Positions 33,277-42,394 of a stretch of 47,953 nt of DNA are shown here, in pieces. Source of the stretch: Ectothiorhodospiraceae bacterium (GTDB taxonomy: Bacteria; Pseudomonadota; Gammaproteobacteria; Nitrococcales; Aquisalimonadaceae); assembly GCA_020831845.1 (NCBI GenBank), contig JAFIFV010000039.1:1-47953 (forward strand), read 5' to 3'. Numbering within the stretch: position 1 is the first letter of the stretch; every line of letters begins with the position of its first letter. The translations under genes were made by a program, and so were the position numbers. Below the pieces are notes generated by a model. That model did no database searches and was not told the origin of the DNA. It saw only the letters and a list, made by a program, of their open reading frames with translations.

Positions 33277-35673
33277 TCAGTCGCGACCAGGCCAGATCCA
33301 GTCGGCCATATCCGGCCGGTCCACGCCATGCGTGTGGGCGTAGTGCCGGCAGTCGATCTGCTCGTTGCGCAGCCACTCTTTCACATGGGCCCCGGACACC
33401 TGCAGTCGCGGCAACTGGTCGATGGCGTCCATGGCCAGGGTGAAACGATCGATCTCGTTCTCGATGGCCAGCTCCAGGGGCGTGTTGATATTGCCGCGCT
33501 CCTTGTAGCCCCGCACGTGCAGGTTGTGATGATTGGTGCGGCGGTACGCCAGCCGGTGGATCAGCCATGGATAGCCGTGAAAGTTGAACAGGATGGGGCG
33601 GTCCCTGGTGAACAGGCTGTCGAAATCCTTGTCCGGAAGGCCGTGCGGGTGTTCGCCCGCGGGCGTCATCCGGAACAGGTCCACCACGTTGATGAAGCGG
33701 ATCTTCAGGTCCGGGAAGTGTTGCCGTAGCAGTGCTGTGGCCGCCAGCGCTTCCCTGGTGGGGATGTCGCCGCAGCCCGCCATGACCAGGTCCGGCTCAT
33801 GTCCCTGGTCGTTGCTGGCCCAGTCCCAGATGCCCAGGCCCTTGGTGCAATGACGCACGGCGGCATCCATGTCCATGTACTGCAGATGGGCCTGCTTGTC
33901 GCAGACGATGACGTTGATGTCGTTGCGGCTTTTCAGGCAGTGATTCGCAGTGGATAGCAGCGTGTTCACGTCCGGCGGCAGGTAGATACGGGTGACTTCC
34001 GGGTTCTTGTTCACTACCACGTCGAGGAAACCCGGGTCTTGGTGAGTGAAGCCGTTGTGGTCCTGGCGCCAGACGGTGGAGGTGATCAGCAGATTGATCG
34101 AGGAGACCGGCGCCCGCCAGGGAATGTCCTCGCACATGGCCAGCCACTTGGCGTGCTGGTTGTACATGGAATCGATCACGTGCACGAAGGCTTCATAGGT
34201 GGCGAAGAAGCCGTGCCGGCCAGTGAGCACGTAGCCCTCGTACCAGCCTTCCAGCGTGTGCTCCGAGAGCATCTCCATGACCCGGCCGTCCGGGGATAGC
34301 TCGCCGCCATCCGCGTCCTCCGGCAGGTAGTCCGCCAGCCAGAGCTTCTTGCTGGCCTCGTAGATGGCGTCCAGCTTGTTGGAGGTGTTCTCGTCCGGGC
34401 CGAACACGCGGAAGTTGTGACTGTTGGTGCGCATGACGTCGCGTAACAGCTTGCCCAGCGGCTTGGTGTTCGGTGCCGTGCTGCGTGCCGGCTCGGGAAC
34501 GTCCACGGCGTAGTCGCGGAAGTCGGGCAGACGCAGCGGACGGCGCAGCAGGCCACCGTTCGCGTGGGGGTTGGCGCTCATGCGCAGCTTTCCTTCCGGT
34601 GCCAGTCGGCGCAGCTCCTCGCGCAAGCGCCCCTGTTCGTCGAACAGTTCCTCCGGCTGATAGCTGCGCAGCCACTCCTCCAGTTGCGTGAGGTGTTCCG
34701 GCTTGTCGCGCATGCCGGATAGCGGTACCTGGTGAGCACGCCAGGAGCCTTCCACCTTGCGGCCATCCACCTCCGCCGGGCCGGTCCAGCCCTTGGGTGT
34801 GCGCAGCACGATCATGGGCCAGTGCGCGCGACGTGCCTCGCCGCTGTCCCGAGCTGCCTGCTGGAGGCGCTGGATCTCGGCCAGGCACCGGTCCATGGTG
34901 GCCGCCATCTGCTGGTGCATGGTCTCGGGGTCGTCCCCCTCCACGAAATGCGGTACCCAGCCGTATCCGCGCATCAGGCTTTCCAGTTCCTCGCGGGGAA
35001 TCCTGGCCAGCAACGTCGGGTTGTTGATCTTGTAGCCGTTCAGATGAAGGATCGGCAGCACGGCGCCGTCCCGAATCGGGTTCAGGTACTTGGCCGAATG
35101 CCAGGCGGTGGCCAGAGGGCCGGTTTCCGCCTCGCCGTCGCCGATGGCGACAGCCACCAGCAGCTCCGGATTGTCGAAGGCGGCCCCGAAGCCGTGGGAG
35201 AGCGAATAGCCCAGTTCGCCGCCCTCGTGGATGGAGCCCGGCAGTTCCGGTGTGCAGTGGCTGCCGATGCCGCCGGGAAACGAAAACTGGTTGAACAGCC
35301 GCCGCATGCCTTCGGCGTCCTCGCTGACCTGGGGGTAGATCTCCGAATAGGTTCCCTCCAGGTAGACCGGTGCGATGACACCGGGCGCCCCGTGTCCCGG
35401 GCCCGCCAGGAAGATGGCAGACTGGTCATGCTCGCGGATGATGCGGTTGAGGTGCACGTACATGAAGCTCAGCCCCGGGCTAGCGCCCCAGTGCCCCAGC
35501 AGCCGCTGCTTGATGTGGTCGATCTTCAGCGGTTCCCGCAGCAAGGGGTTCTGCTGCAGATAGATCATGCCGGCAGCCAAGTAGTTACAGGCCCGCCAGT
35601 AGGCGTGTATTTGCCGCAGTTCCTGTTCTCTCAGTGGTGCTTGGTGGTTCCGCTGATCATTGCTGCCCGACAC
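33277..35673 (-). CDS. Phosphoketolase (XFP/XPK family)
   Basis: The protein has 798 residues, a normal full length. The thiamine-diphosphate signature is [20 protein letters not shown] near 155-175. Other family blocks are GPGHGAPGV near 85, [11 protein letters not shown] near 185, [20 protein letters not shown] near 130 and, in the C-terminal half, [17 protein letters not shown] and [16 protein letters not shown]. It should cleave xylulose 5-phosphate and/or fructose 6-phosphate to acetyl phosphate plus a sugar phosphate. GTG 35673 is taken as start because AAGGAG lies seven bases upstream and earlier codons lack family similarity. No acetate kinase gene follows directly, and the small membrane protein gene lies upstream on the same strand. 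Confidence 0.93.
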   Translation of the reverse strand: MSGSNDQRNHQAPLREQELRQIHAYWRACNYLAAGMIYLQQNPLLREPLKIDHIKQRLLGHWGASPGLSFMYVHLNRIIREHDQSAIFLAGPGHGAPGVIAPVYLEGTYSEIYPQVSEDAEGMRRLFNQFSFPGGIGSHCTPELPGSIHEGGELGYSLSHGFGAAFDNPELLVAVAIGDGEAETGPLATAWHSAKYLNPIRDGAVLPILHLNGYKINNPTLLARIPREELESLMRGYGWVPHFVEGDDPETMHQQMAATMDRCLAEIQRLQQAARDSGEARRAHWPMIVLRTPKGWTGPAEVDGRKVEGSWRAHQVPLSGMRDKPEHLTQLEEWLRSYQPEELFDEQGRLREELRRLAPEGKLRMSANPHANGGLLRRPLRLPDFRDYAVDVPEPARSTAPNTKPLGKLLRDVMRTNSHNFRVFGPDENTSNKLDAIYEASKKLWLADYLPEDADGGELSPDGRVMEMLSEHTLEGWYEGYVLTGRHGFFATYEAFVHVIDSMYNQHAKWLAMCEDIPWRAPVSSINLLITSTVWRQDHNGFTHQDPGFLDVVVNKNPEVTRIYLPPDVNTLLSTANHCLKSRNDINVIVCDKQAHLQYMDMDAAVRHCTKGLGIWDWASNDQGHEPDLVMAGCGDIPTREALAATALLRQHFPDLKIRFINVVDLFRMTPAGEHPHGLPDKDFDSLFTRDRPILFNFHGYPWLIHRLAYRRTNHHNLHVRGYKERGNINTPLELAIENEIDRFTLAMDAIDQLPRLQVSGAHVKEWLRNEQIDCRHYAHTHGVDRPDMADWIWPGRD

Positions 35674-35731
35674 GAAATGGCTCCTTGTGCGTTGTTTATG
35701 TCTGCCACCCGGCAAGTCTCTGGGTTTCTAA

Positions 35732-35755
35732 GGGAATACTTCAGCGTTTCCTTTA
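35732..35755 (-). repeat. Solo terminus of the MITE-like repeat
   Basis: GGGAATACTTCAGCGTTTCC plus TTTA matches the reverse-complement terminus of the family. It lies about 60 bases upstream of the phosphoketolase start, within its probable promoter region. No partner terminus is visible nearby. Confidence 0.5.
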
Positions 35756-35917
35756 GGGTAGTCGGCTCGCCATTCGCATCCAACTGATTCAGATCCTGCA
35801 ACCGGGCGGTGCGGCAGGAGGCTGGGAGATTGTTTGTGGGCGGGGCGGGCATGCGCGCGGGAACTAACTGCGAAGAGCAGCCGCTTTGGTACAGCAGGCT
35901 TGCCGTGGGCTGTCGGA

Positions 35918-36148
35918 TCAGGGCGTCTCGTCCAGTATCGCGAATGACAGCAGGGTGGTGGTCAGCGCAAGCACCACCACGATATAGAACGGGGCGGGGA
36001 TCATCAGCAGACCGGAGACGATCCACATATCCCGCACCAGCTGCTTTTTCTTCTTGTAGCGGCGGGTGGTTCGCCGCCAGCTGGGGTGTTTTTCCCGCTC
36101 CTTGTCCGGCAGATGCTCCGGCGGGGGTGGTCCAAAGAAACCGCTCAT
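35918..36148 (-). CDS. Small basic membrane protein (hypothetical)
   Basis: The protein has 76 residues. A Pro-rich start (SGFFGPPPPEHLPDKEREKH) and a strongly basic stretch (WRRTTRRYKKKKQLVRD) precede a single long hydrophobic segment (MWIVSGLLMIPAPFYIVVVL). The positive stretch should stay in the cytoplasm, giving N-in topology with one or two helices. GGAGGG precedes ATG 36148 with eight-base spacing. I recognise no family. The gene lies 244 bases upstream of phosphoketolase on the same strand. Confidence 0.6.
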   Translation of the reverse strand: MSGFFGPPPPEHLPDKEREKHPSWRRTTRRYKKKKQLVRDMWIVSGLLMIPAPFYIVVVLALTTTLLSFAILDETP

Positions 36149-36497
36149 GGCCCATGCCCTCCATGCGTTGGCGGACGCAACCACACGTCAGCCTGGATGG
36201 AAACTGCCGCCGGCGGCCTCGGATCGGACCACGCGCAACGGGCAGCCATCTTTTCAGCTTAGGACGGATTCCCGGATGCCGACACCCGGAGGTGCCCCGC
36301 TGACAGATGGCTGCTTCGGGCTTGCGCCCGACGGTAGCTATCGCTGCGCGATAACTCCCCTACGGCGGGATGGGGTCCGGGCGTGCGGTGTGCCGTAGGG
36401 AGGTCATCGCCGCAGGCGATTGCCACCAATCCGACTGCCCCTGGTGGGCGGATCGAGACGGTATCCATGCCACGGGAATGACACGGGCCTGTGCGGC
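36149..36497. other. Intergenic gap with large imperfect inverted repeat
   Basis: This 349-base gap lies between the small membrane protein gene and the downstream immunity paralogue, which points toward it. It holds an inverted repeat GATAACTCCCCTACGGC (36350-36366) with GCCGTAGGGAGGTCATC (36392-36408), matching at about 14 of 17 positions, and further short G/C palindromes. It could act as a terminator for the minus-strand T6SS operon. No coding sequence or MITE copy is evident. Confidence 0.5.
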
Positions 36498-37169
36498 CTA
36501 TTGGTTCAGGCCGATGGTGAGCATGGGTTCGGAGGCCTTGTCGGCGAGCAGCGGGGTTTCCCAGCTCAGCGGTCGGACGCCTTCGAAGATCATCTGGGCG
36601 ACGGCGTCGCACAGCGCCTTTCCGCCGGGCATGTCGTCGATGCTATTCCCCGCCATCGAAGAGACCTTGCGAAAATTCGGATAACCCTCCCACCTCATCA
36701 GCGGCGGCCCGATCTCGCGGTTCTGCAGGCGCGTCTTGATCAGTTCCAGCTCGCCGATGCTGCCCTGTTCGTGCACGGAGAGCGGGCGTGAGGGCTGGCG
36801 CAGGCGGCGGATCAGGGCATCGATGTGGCGGATGGTGTAGGGGTAGTAATCCGGTTTCAGCAGTAGGCAGCCTTTTACTAGCTTGAGAAGGCGGTAGGCA
36901 TGGATTCGGACTTCCTCGCGGTATGCCTCTGGTGAGGACGCCAAGCGCGAGAGGTGGCCTTCCGCGTAGACGCGGCCCAGGGTTGCGGTATAGGGCTCGG
37001 GGACAGGCAGAGGCAGTGTTTTCGCCTCTGCTCGCTCGCGTAGCCATTTGAGCTGGGCGATCGTGCGGCCTTCGGGGGTGTCGTCGGTCTGTGTGTAGCC
37101 GGCGAGCCTGCCGAGCAGGATGTCGCAGTTCTCGATGATGTCCGGGTACTGTTCGTGTGTCAGGTTCAT
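36498..37169 (-). CDS. Putative T6SS immunity protein, second paralogue
   Basis: The protein has 223 residues, a near-duplicate of the product at 37185. It is largely helical, starting QYPDIIENCDILLGRLAGYTQ, with a very conserved middle (YRLLKLVKGCLLLKPDYYPY, LRQPSRPLSVHEQGSIGELE) and end (LSWETPLLADKASEPMLTIG). Differences cluster at about 45-85 and 170-180 (RKVSSMAGNSI against SKVHIYNKSTI). There is no signal peptide or membrane helix, so it is cytoplasmic. I know no family name. Position behind a PAAR-toxin gene suggests it neutralises that toxin or a related one; this is inference. It begins 15 bases after the first paralogue ends. Confidence 0.7.
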   Translation of the reverse strand: MNLTHEQYPDIIENCDILLGRLAGYTQTDDTPEGRTIAQLKWLRERAEAKTLPLPVPEPYTATLGRVYAEGHLSRLASSPEAYREEVRIHAYRLLKLVKGCLLLKPDYYPYTIRHIDALIRRLRQPSRPLSVHEQGSIGELELIKTRLQNREIGPPLMRWEGYPNFRKVSSMAGNSIDDMPGGKALCDAVAQMIFEGVRPLSWETPLLADKASEPMLTIGLNQ

Positions 37170-37184
37170 GGCCGATTGACGGTG

Positions 37185-37862
37185 CTATGGCTGCTGGTTC
37201 AGGCCGATGGTGAGCATGGGTTCGGAGGCCTTGTCGGCGAGCAGCGGGGTTTCCCAACTCAGCGGTCGGACGCCTTCGAAGATCATCTGCGCGACGGCGT
37301 CGCACAGGGCTTTTCCGCCGGGCATGTCGTCGATGGTGCTCTTGTTGTAGATGTGGACTTTGCTGAAATTCGGATAGCCTTCCCACGTCATCAGTGGCGG
37401 CTCGATCTCGCGGTTCTGCAGGCGGGTCTTGATGAGTTCCAGTTCGCCGATGCTGCCCTGTTCGTGCACGGAGAGCGGGCGTGAGGGTTGGCGCAGTCGG
37501 CGGATCAGGGCATCGATGTGGCGGATGGTGTAGGGGTAGTAGTCCGGTTTGAGTAGCAGGCAGCCCTTGACCAACTTCAAGAGCCGGTACGTAGGGATTT
37601 CTACCTCGTCAACAAATGCTTCTCGAGAGGAGGCCAGGCGCACCAAATGGCCTTCCGTATATACCCTACCCAGGGTTGCGGTATAGGGCTTTGGGACGGG
37701 GAGAGACAACGTCCCTGCCTCGGCGCGTTCGCTGAGCCACTTGAGCTGGGCGATCATGCGGCCCTCGGGGGTGTCGTCGGTCTGGCTGTAGCCGGCGAGC
37801 CTGCCAAGTAGGATGTCGCAGTTCTCGATGATGTCGGGGTATTGCTCGTCTGCTGGATTCAT
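37185..37862 (-). CDS. Putative T6SS immunity protein, first paralogue
   Basis: The protein has 225 residues. Its start overlaps the stop of the PAAR-toxin gene by ATGA (37859-37862), the tight coupling expected of a cognate immunity gene. It is paralogous to the gene at 36498, with conserved blocks across most of the length and a variable stretch at about 45-90 and near 170-180 that could be the specificity surface. No signal peptide or transmembrane segment is seen, so the toxin probably acts in the cytoplasm. I do not recognise a named family. Confidence 0.75.
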   Translation of the reverse strand: MNPADEQYPDIIENCDILLGRLAGYSQTDDTPEGRMIAQLKWLSERAEAGTLSLPVPKPYTATLGRVYTEGHLVRLASSREAFVDEVEIPTYRLLKLVKGCLLLKPDYYPYTIRHIDALIRRLRQPSRPLSVHEQGSIGELELIKTRLQNREIEPPLMTWEGYPNFSKVHIYNKSTIDDMPGGKALCDAVAQMIFEGVRPLSWETPLLADKASEPMLTIGLNQQP

Positions 37863-39064
37863 GACTGATTGAACACGCTTCTCAGTTTTCTCGGGTCAGG
37901 GGTGATCTGCGTTCCGCCGCCAGCCATGGCCTTGGGCATCAGCTCGGTCTGCTTACCATTTTTGTCGGTGTACTGCAGCAGCTCACTCGCGGGGTTGATG
38001 GTTGATTTCACCGCGACCTGCCGCTCGGTGACTTCGGCGATGTCGATGGTGTTGGCACGGTTGTAACAGGGAAGCGCCAGTTCTTCCTTGATTTGTTCTC
38101 GGTCCCAGCTTCCACCGCGAAAATGACGGGCGGCGAGGTCCTTGAATGTCGCTTCGTCGGTCCAGTAGGCGGACGTCTGTATGTCTTTTGGTACACCCTC
38201 GGTCATGAACCCGTAGAGCTTCTCTCCAGGCTCCAGTACTTGTGCTTGAAAGCTGTGACCTGATTCGAGGACTTGAGCGATCTTTTCGCCGTTCCAACCT
38301 TGTTCCTTTAGCAGTTCTATGGCTGAGTCAGTGGCTTTTGGGTCGTCATGTATATCTTTCTCGGGCAGCGGCGTGAACTCATTGGCATCGGCCTTGCTCC
38401 ACTTACGATTATGCAAGCCTGAATGCGGCGTGGAATCGTTGGGCGGTGGTTGCTCCACCTGCGGGGGGTCGGACTCCGCCGCTTCTTCAGCCGCTTCCTG
38501 CCGCGCCCGCTCCAGGCCCTGGCGGGCCAGGGGGTCGGTGATTTCCGCGGGGGAAGGGAAGGGCTCCTCCCGGCCGACCATGCGGTAGTAGTAGTCGTGC
38601 CAGGAGGCGATGGCGCCTTCTGCGCCGCGGAATTTCACGGCGATGTCGGCGGCGACCTGCTGGCGGCTGATCCGGTTGCCGGTGTCGATGGATCTGTCCA
38701 GCCGGGCGGCGGTGAGGGCGTCCCATTCCTCCGGTGAGATCGGATTGCGGTTTTTCGGCGAGTCGCCTACCAGGACGTCACCGGAGCCGGTGATGATCGT
38801 GCCGCCGCAACTGATGGCGTCGGAAACCCTGGCCCAGGGCACGCCGTTGACCAGTACCGAACCCGAGCCTTCCTTGATGTTGCGCGGGTGCGGCGGTTTT
38901 TTCGGCTTGGTGTGGGGCACCAGCATATCGCCTTGCCTGGCGACAGGTCGGCCGTTGCACTGTACGTCCGGGCTGCCCTGCATGATCGGCGTCGGCGGGT
39001 AGCCGTTGTGCTGATCGCCGATATCGGTCAGCCTGGCTGCGGGTTGTCGTGATTTGCTTCCCAC
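37859..39064 (-). CDS. PAAR-domain T6SS effector with C-terminal toxin region
   Basis: The protein has 401 residues. The N-terminal PAAR/DUF4150 domain spans about 1-110: IMQGSPDVQCNGRPVARQGD, then GSGSVLVNGVPWARVSDAIS and CGGTIITGSGDVLVGD, which caps the VgrG spike. A charged linker with NRKWSKADANEFTPLPEKD follows. The region of about 245-400 is a candidate toxin: GEKLYGFMTEGVPKD, SAYWTDEATFKDLAARHF, LALPCYNRANTIDIAEV, VKSTINPASELLQYTD and MAGGGTQITPD. Its strand order weakly recalls ADP-ribosyltransferase-like toxins, but I cannot assign catalytic residues with confidence. The start is GTG 39064 with GGGAAG upstream. It follows vgrG by 34 bases. Confidence 0.82.
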   Translation of the reverse strand: MGSKSRQPAARLTDIGDQHNGYPPTPIMQGSPDVQCNGRPVARQGDMLVPHTKPKKPPHPRNIKEGSGSVLVNGVPWARVSDAISCGGTIITGSGDVLVGDSPKNRNPISPEEWDALTAARLDRSIDTGNRISRQQVAADIAVKFRGAEGAIASWHDYYYRMVGREEPFPSPAEITDPLARQGLERARQEAAEEAAESDPPQVEQPPPNDSTPHSGLHNRKWSKADANEFTPLPEKDIHDDPKATDSAIELLKEQGWNGEKIAQVLESGHSFQAQVLEPGEKLYGFMTEGVPKDIQTSAYWTDEATFKDLAARHFRGGSWDREQIKEELALPCYNRANTIDIAEVTERQVAVKSTINPASELLQYTDKNGKQTELMPKAMAGGGTQITPDPRKLRSVFNQS

Positions 39065-39098
39065 GTTGCGCTTCCCTGGCCTGTTGCGGCCGTTTGTC

Positions 39099-40922
39099 TC
39101 AGTTGATCTTTATGGGCTTGCCGTTGATCGTTATGGCGCCGCCCTGAATCGTGATGCCACCCTTGTCGATCTTTATCTGGTTGTCGCCCACGGACAGCAG
39201 GATTTCGTCGCCGGCGGTGACGTCCAGCAGGTTTCCAACATCCCGGATTTCGTCTTCGTTGATGACGGTCACCAGGTTGTTGCCGATGTTTCTCCGCTCG
39301 TCATTGCGAATATCCAGCTTCAGGTCTTTCTGCGCATGGACGTAGATTTCCTCGCTGCCGGCCTTGTCGTCGAAGCGCAGTTCGTTGCGTTCGTCCGGCG
39401 AGTTGCTGTCGAAGGAGCGGGTGCGGATGCCGGATTGGGTGGGTTCATTCCTGTACGGCGGCTGGTTCTTCTCGTTGTACAGGGCGCCGAGGATGAAGGG
39501 CCTGTCGGGGTTGCCGTTCTCGAAGGCCACCACCACTTCCTGGCCGACGCGGGGCAGGAAGTCCACGCCGAAACCGTCGCCGGACATGCCTTGCATCACG
39601 CGCAGCCAGCAACTGCTGTTCTCGTGCAGGTGGCCGTGGTCGCGATCCCAGTGGAAGCGCGCCTTCACCCGCCCCATGGGAGGGTTCTGGCCGTTGTCGG
39701 TGTAGACATTGGTTTCCGGCGTGGATTTCGTTCCGGTGACAACGGCTGTCTGTAAGCTGGCGATGACCGGTGTTTCGCCGGTGGGGTAGACCAGTTCGCC
39801 CTTTGGTACGGCGTCGAAACTGACGCTGTAGCTGTTGTCTTCAGCGTTGGCGCGAAGGGTGGTTTTTATGAACGTGAATTCCTTGTCCGCGTCCGGCCAG
39901 CCGGCGCTGTCTTCGGGTTCCGGCACGGTCGTGACGGAGAAGTGCTCGCCCGGTTTCAGAAATCGGTAGGAGCCGCTGCCGGAAATGATGCGATGGCCTG
40001 CCACCCCTTGTGCCAGCGTGCGCCGGGCCTCTTCGGCGCCCTGAGGGCGCTGGTGGTAGCTTTCCGTGTACAGATACTGTTCCAGCGCGCTGGCGCGGGA
40101 GAGGGAGCCGACCTCCCCCGAATCCGTTTCCTCCACGGTCAGGTCTGTATCGGGCTGGCCGTAATCGTACGCACGCAAGGTGTACTTGCCGGTGGCGAAG
40201 CGTCCGTTGTTCGCCCAGGAATGAAGATGGTCATGGGCGGCGGTGTTCGACTGCAACAGCAACTTGCCTTCCTCGGGGAGGTTGCCGGCGGGGAGTTGGT
40301 TCAATGCGTTGCCGTCGTCGACGAAGCGGATTTCATGGGCACCGTCCTCGTGCACGCAGTGGAAGGTGATACCCGCCCGGTAGGCCAGGCGCTTGACGAA
40401 ATTCAGGTCGGTCTCGTTGTACTGGACGACGAATTCGAGGTCGGGGTGGTTCTTTCTCAGGCCGGAGAAGTCGGCACGTACGCTGCCTTCGCCGAACACC
40501 GCCGCGAAGTCGTCGATGACGGAGTCCAGAATGGCGGGAATGCTTCTGTTCTGGAAAACGCGACAGTTCGTGGTCTTGCCCAGAAACCAGAGCCAGGGAA
40601 CCACTTCCAGCGTGTAGTGACTGCGCTCGCCGTTGCCGGAACGGGAACCGGCGTCGAGGGATCTGACGAAGCCGTTGAAATAGCGCCAGCCCTCTTCCTC
40701 GTGGTCGTCACGCTCCTGGCTGAGCCTGAAGGTGACCGGTTTCCCCACCAGTTCATCGGCCTCCAGGCCATGGTGGGTTTCGGAATAGACATGCAGCGTG
40801 TATTCGAAGCCTTTTCCCATGGCCTCGGTGCCGCTGAGATGGATCGGAATCAACGCGTCCTCGCCGAGCGGCGTGGTCAGTTGAATCAGCAGGCGCTGCT
40901 GGGAAGCTGGATTGTTACCCAT
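39099..40922 (-). CDS. vgrG: Type VI secretion tip protein VgrG (TssI)
   Basis: The protein has 607 residues. The gp27-like base domains start QRLLIQLTTPLGEDALIPIHLSG and include VGKPVTFRLSQERDD, VVPWLWFLGKTTNCRVFQN and LEFVVQYNETDLNFVKRLAYR. The gp5 OB-fold is near 430-500 (GRVKARFHWDRD, WLRVMQGMSGDGFGVDFLPR). The C-terminal beta-helix spike ends with short hexapeptide-like strands (NLLDVTAGDEILLSVGD to GKPIKIN), without an extra effector domain. It forms the puncturing trimer that carries the PAAR effector. It heads a minus-strand vgrG-effector-immunity-immunity operon, and no sheath or baseplate genes lie in the window. ATG 40922 is the best-fitting start. Confidence 0.95.
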   Translation of the reverse strand: MGNNPASQQRLLIQLTTPLGEDALIPIHLSGTEAMGKGFEYTLHVYSETHHGLEADELVGKPVTFRLSQERDDHEEEGWRYFNGFVRSLDAGSRSGNGERSHYTLEVVPWLWFLGKTTNCRVFQNRSIPAILDSVIDDFAAVFGEGSVRADFSGLRKNHPDLEFVVQYNETDLNFVKRLAYRAGITFHCVHEDGAHEIRFVDDGNALNQLPAGNLPEEGKLLLQSNTAAHDHLHSWANNGRFATGKYTLRAYDYGQPDTDLTVEETDSGEVGSLSRASALEQYLYTESYHQRPQGAEEARRTLAQGVAGHRIISGSGSYRFLKPGEHFSVTTVPEPEDSAGWPDADKEFTFIKTTLRANAEDNSYSVSFDAVPKGELVYPTGETPVIASLQTAVVTGTKSTPETNVYTDNGQNPPMGRVKARFHWDRDHGHLHENSSCWLRVMQGMSGDGFGVDFLPRVGQEVVVAFENGNPDRPFILGALYNEKNQPPYRNEPTQSGIRTRSFDSNSPDERNELRFDDKAGSEEIYVHAQKDLKLDIRNDERRNIGNNLVTVINEDEIRDVGNLLDVTAGDEILLSVGDNQIKIDKGGITIQGGAITINGKPIKIN

Positions 40923-41308
40923 GTCGGAGGTTGCTCCATCCTTGTGCAGTGTTCGTCCTGTCCATGGCGATTCGATCCGGATCGAAAGTCGCCCCGGTTG
41001 GCGGTCGGACTGTGCTCTCGTCCACCGGTATCCGATGGTACGCAAGCGGAGAGGGCATGGGGTGAGGTGGTGCCAAGAGAGAGGCTGCGGCAGAAGCCGA
41101 CATGCGGGCATTGAGCCAACTGCTTTCCCTGTTGTTCCAACACGCTTCCCATGCGTACTCGATATCGCGCCGGCGCAGAGCTTCCTTGCCGGTCGCTGGC
41201 AAGATACCAAACCGTCTTGCAAGGGCGCAAGCTTGCCGAGGCTATTGGCCGCGTGGCATGTTCGCGAGAGAACATCCGTCTTTTCCCCAGTTTCCGGAGC
41301 GTGTCGGG
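40923..41308. other. Divergent intergenic region with 16-bp palindrome upstream of vgrG
   Basis: This 386-base gap separates vgrG from a plus-strand GFA gene. It holds the perfect 16-bp palindrome TTCGATCCGGATCGAA at 40971-40986, about 50 bases upstream of vgrG, and a small hairpin CTTGCC-N7-GGCAAG near 41187. The palindrome is a candidate operator for the secretion module. I see no gene in the gap. Confidence 0.45.
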
Positions 41309-41728
41309 ATGTATACAGGGAGTTGCCTCTGTGGGGGCGTGCGGTTCGAGGTGGACGGCGAGCTCGAACCGATCCAGGTCTGTCATTGTTCGCAGTGCAG
41401 AAAAGCCCAGGGTACGCCGTTCGCGACCAATATGCCGGTGGATGAAACGGCGTTTCGTCTGCTTCAGGGCGAGGAACTTCTGAGCGCCTACGAGGCCTCG
41501 CCCGGGAAGCGGCGGGTGTTCTGTGGCCGCTGCGGTTCGCCGGTGTATAGCTGTCGCGACAGCCTTCCGGGCAAGTTGCGACTGCGGGTGGGATTGCTCA
41601 ACGAACCGTTGCCGGTACGGCCGGTGGCGCATTTCTACGTTGGTTCAGGCGCCAACTGGTGGTCCATCACGGACGACTTGCCGCAGTTCCAGGCGGCCTA
41701 CGAGCCGCCGAAGAAGGAAAACGCCTGA
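41309..41728 (+). CDS. GFA family protein
   Basis: The protein has 139 residues. Zinc-ligand cysteines are in YTGSCLCGGVRFEVDG, VCHCSQCRKAQG and RVFCGRCGSPVYS, the complete GFA set. The fold matches glutathione-dependent formaldehyde-activating-like enzymes; the substrate is unknown. ATG 41309 has GGAG about 11 bases upstream. It shares family but not close sequence with the protein at 22410. It converges on the TetR gene, with a repeat terminus between them. Confidence 0.9.
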   Translation: MYTGSCLCGGVRFEVDGELEPIQVCHCSQCRKAQGTPFATNMPVDETAFRLLQGEELLSAYEASPGKRRVFCGRCGSPVYSCRDSLPGKLRLRVGLLNEPLPVRPVAHFYVGSGANWWSITDDLPQFQAAYEPPKKENA

Positions 41729-41760
41729 GGGTGCGAAAGTATCCATGCGCCCGAGTGTAA

Positions 41761-41780
41761 GTGAATGCTTCAGCGCTGCC
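41761..41780 (-). repeat. Solo terminus of the MITE-like repeat
   Basis: GTGAATGCTTCAGCGCTGCC matches the family terminus with two changes. It ends directly at the stop codon of the TetR gene (41781). It lies between convergent genes, as the full copy at 12034 does. Confidence 0.5.
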
Positions 41781-42377
41781 TCAGGCGTCCGGCATGAGGC
41801 CGTCGACGAAGCTGGCTGTTACCTGATGGATCAATTGGCTTTCGCCGCCGGTGGGTAGCCTGATTCTTCCTTCCAGCAACAGGCAGGCGAGGCCGTGTAC
41901 CACCGACCAGGTGCCTGCGCAGGCGGTTTCCAGCGTGGAGGGAGGGACCAACTGCCGGACGGCATCTTCCATGAGGCCGTGGGCCCGGGCAGCTGCGGCA
42001 GCCAGCCCCGGATGGTCTGCCATGGAGCCCAGTTCCGCACTGAACATCAATCGAAACAGCGCGGGATTTTCCAGCGCGAACCTTACATAGGCTTCCCCCA
42101 GCCGTTGCAGGCGCGTGTGGGGCTCGCGCGTCGTGCCCGCTACCAGCTCACAGCGATGATGCAGCTCCGTATATCCGCGTTCCGCAACAGCGGCAAGCAG
42201 CGCGCGCTTGTCGCTGAAATGCTTGTAGGGGGCGGCCTGGGAAACGCCGGCCACCCGGGCTGCCGCGCGCAGCGTCAATGCGGCGTTGCCCTCTCTGCCC
42301 AACAGTTCCGTTGCGGCGTCAATCAGTGCCGTTCGAAGATTGCCGTGATGGTAGCCGGTGCTTTGCGAGGGTGACAT
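41781..42377 (-). CDS. TetR-family transcriptional regulator
   Basis: The protein has 198 residues. The N-terminal HTH at about 10-60 reads LRTALIDAATELLGREGNAA, then LTLRAAARVAGVSQAAPYKHFSDKRALL, ending in the usual KRALLAAVAERGY. The C-terminal half has the WHG/TetR_C helical core (YVRFALENPALFRLMFSAEL). It is divergent from the DoxX operon, with a perfect 46-bp palindrome between the start codons, so it almost certainly represses itself and that operon. The inducer is unknown; the operon's hydrolase and reductase suggest a small hydrophobic compound. Confidence 0.93.
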   Translation of the reverse strand: MSPSQSTGYHHGNLRTALIDAATELLGREGNAALTLRAAARVAGVSQAAPYKHFSDKRALLAAVAERGYTELHHRCELVAGTTREPHTRLQRLGEAYVRFALENPALFRLMFSAELGSMADHPGLAAAAARAHGLMEDAVRQLVPPSTLETACAGTWSVVHGLACLLLEGRIRLPTGGESQLIHQVTASFVDGLMPDA

Positions 42378-42394
42378 ATGGACAGTCTAGCATG

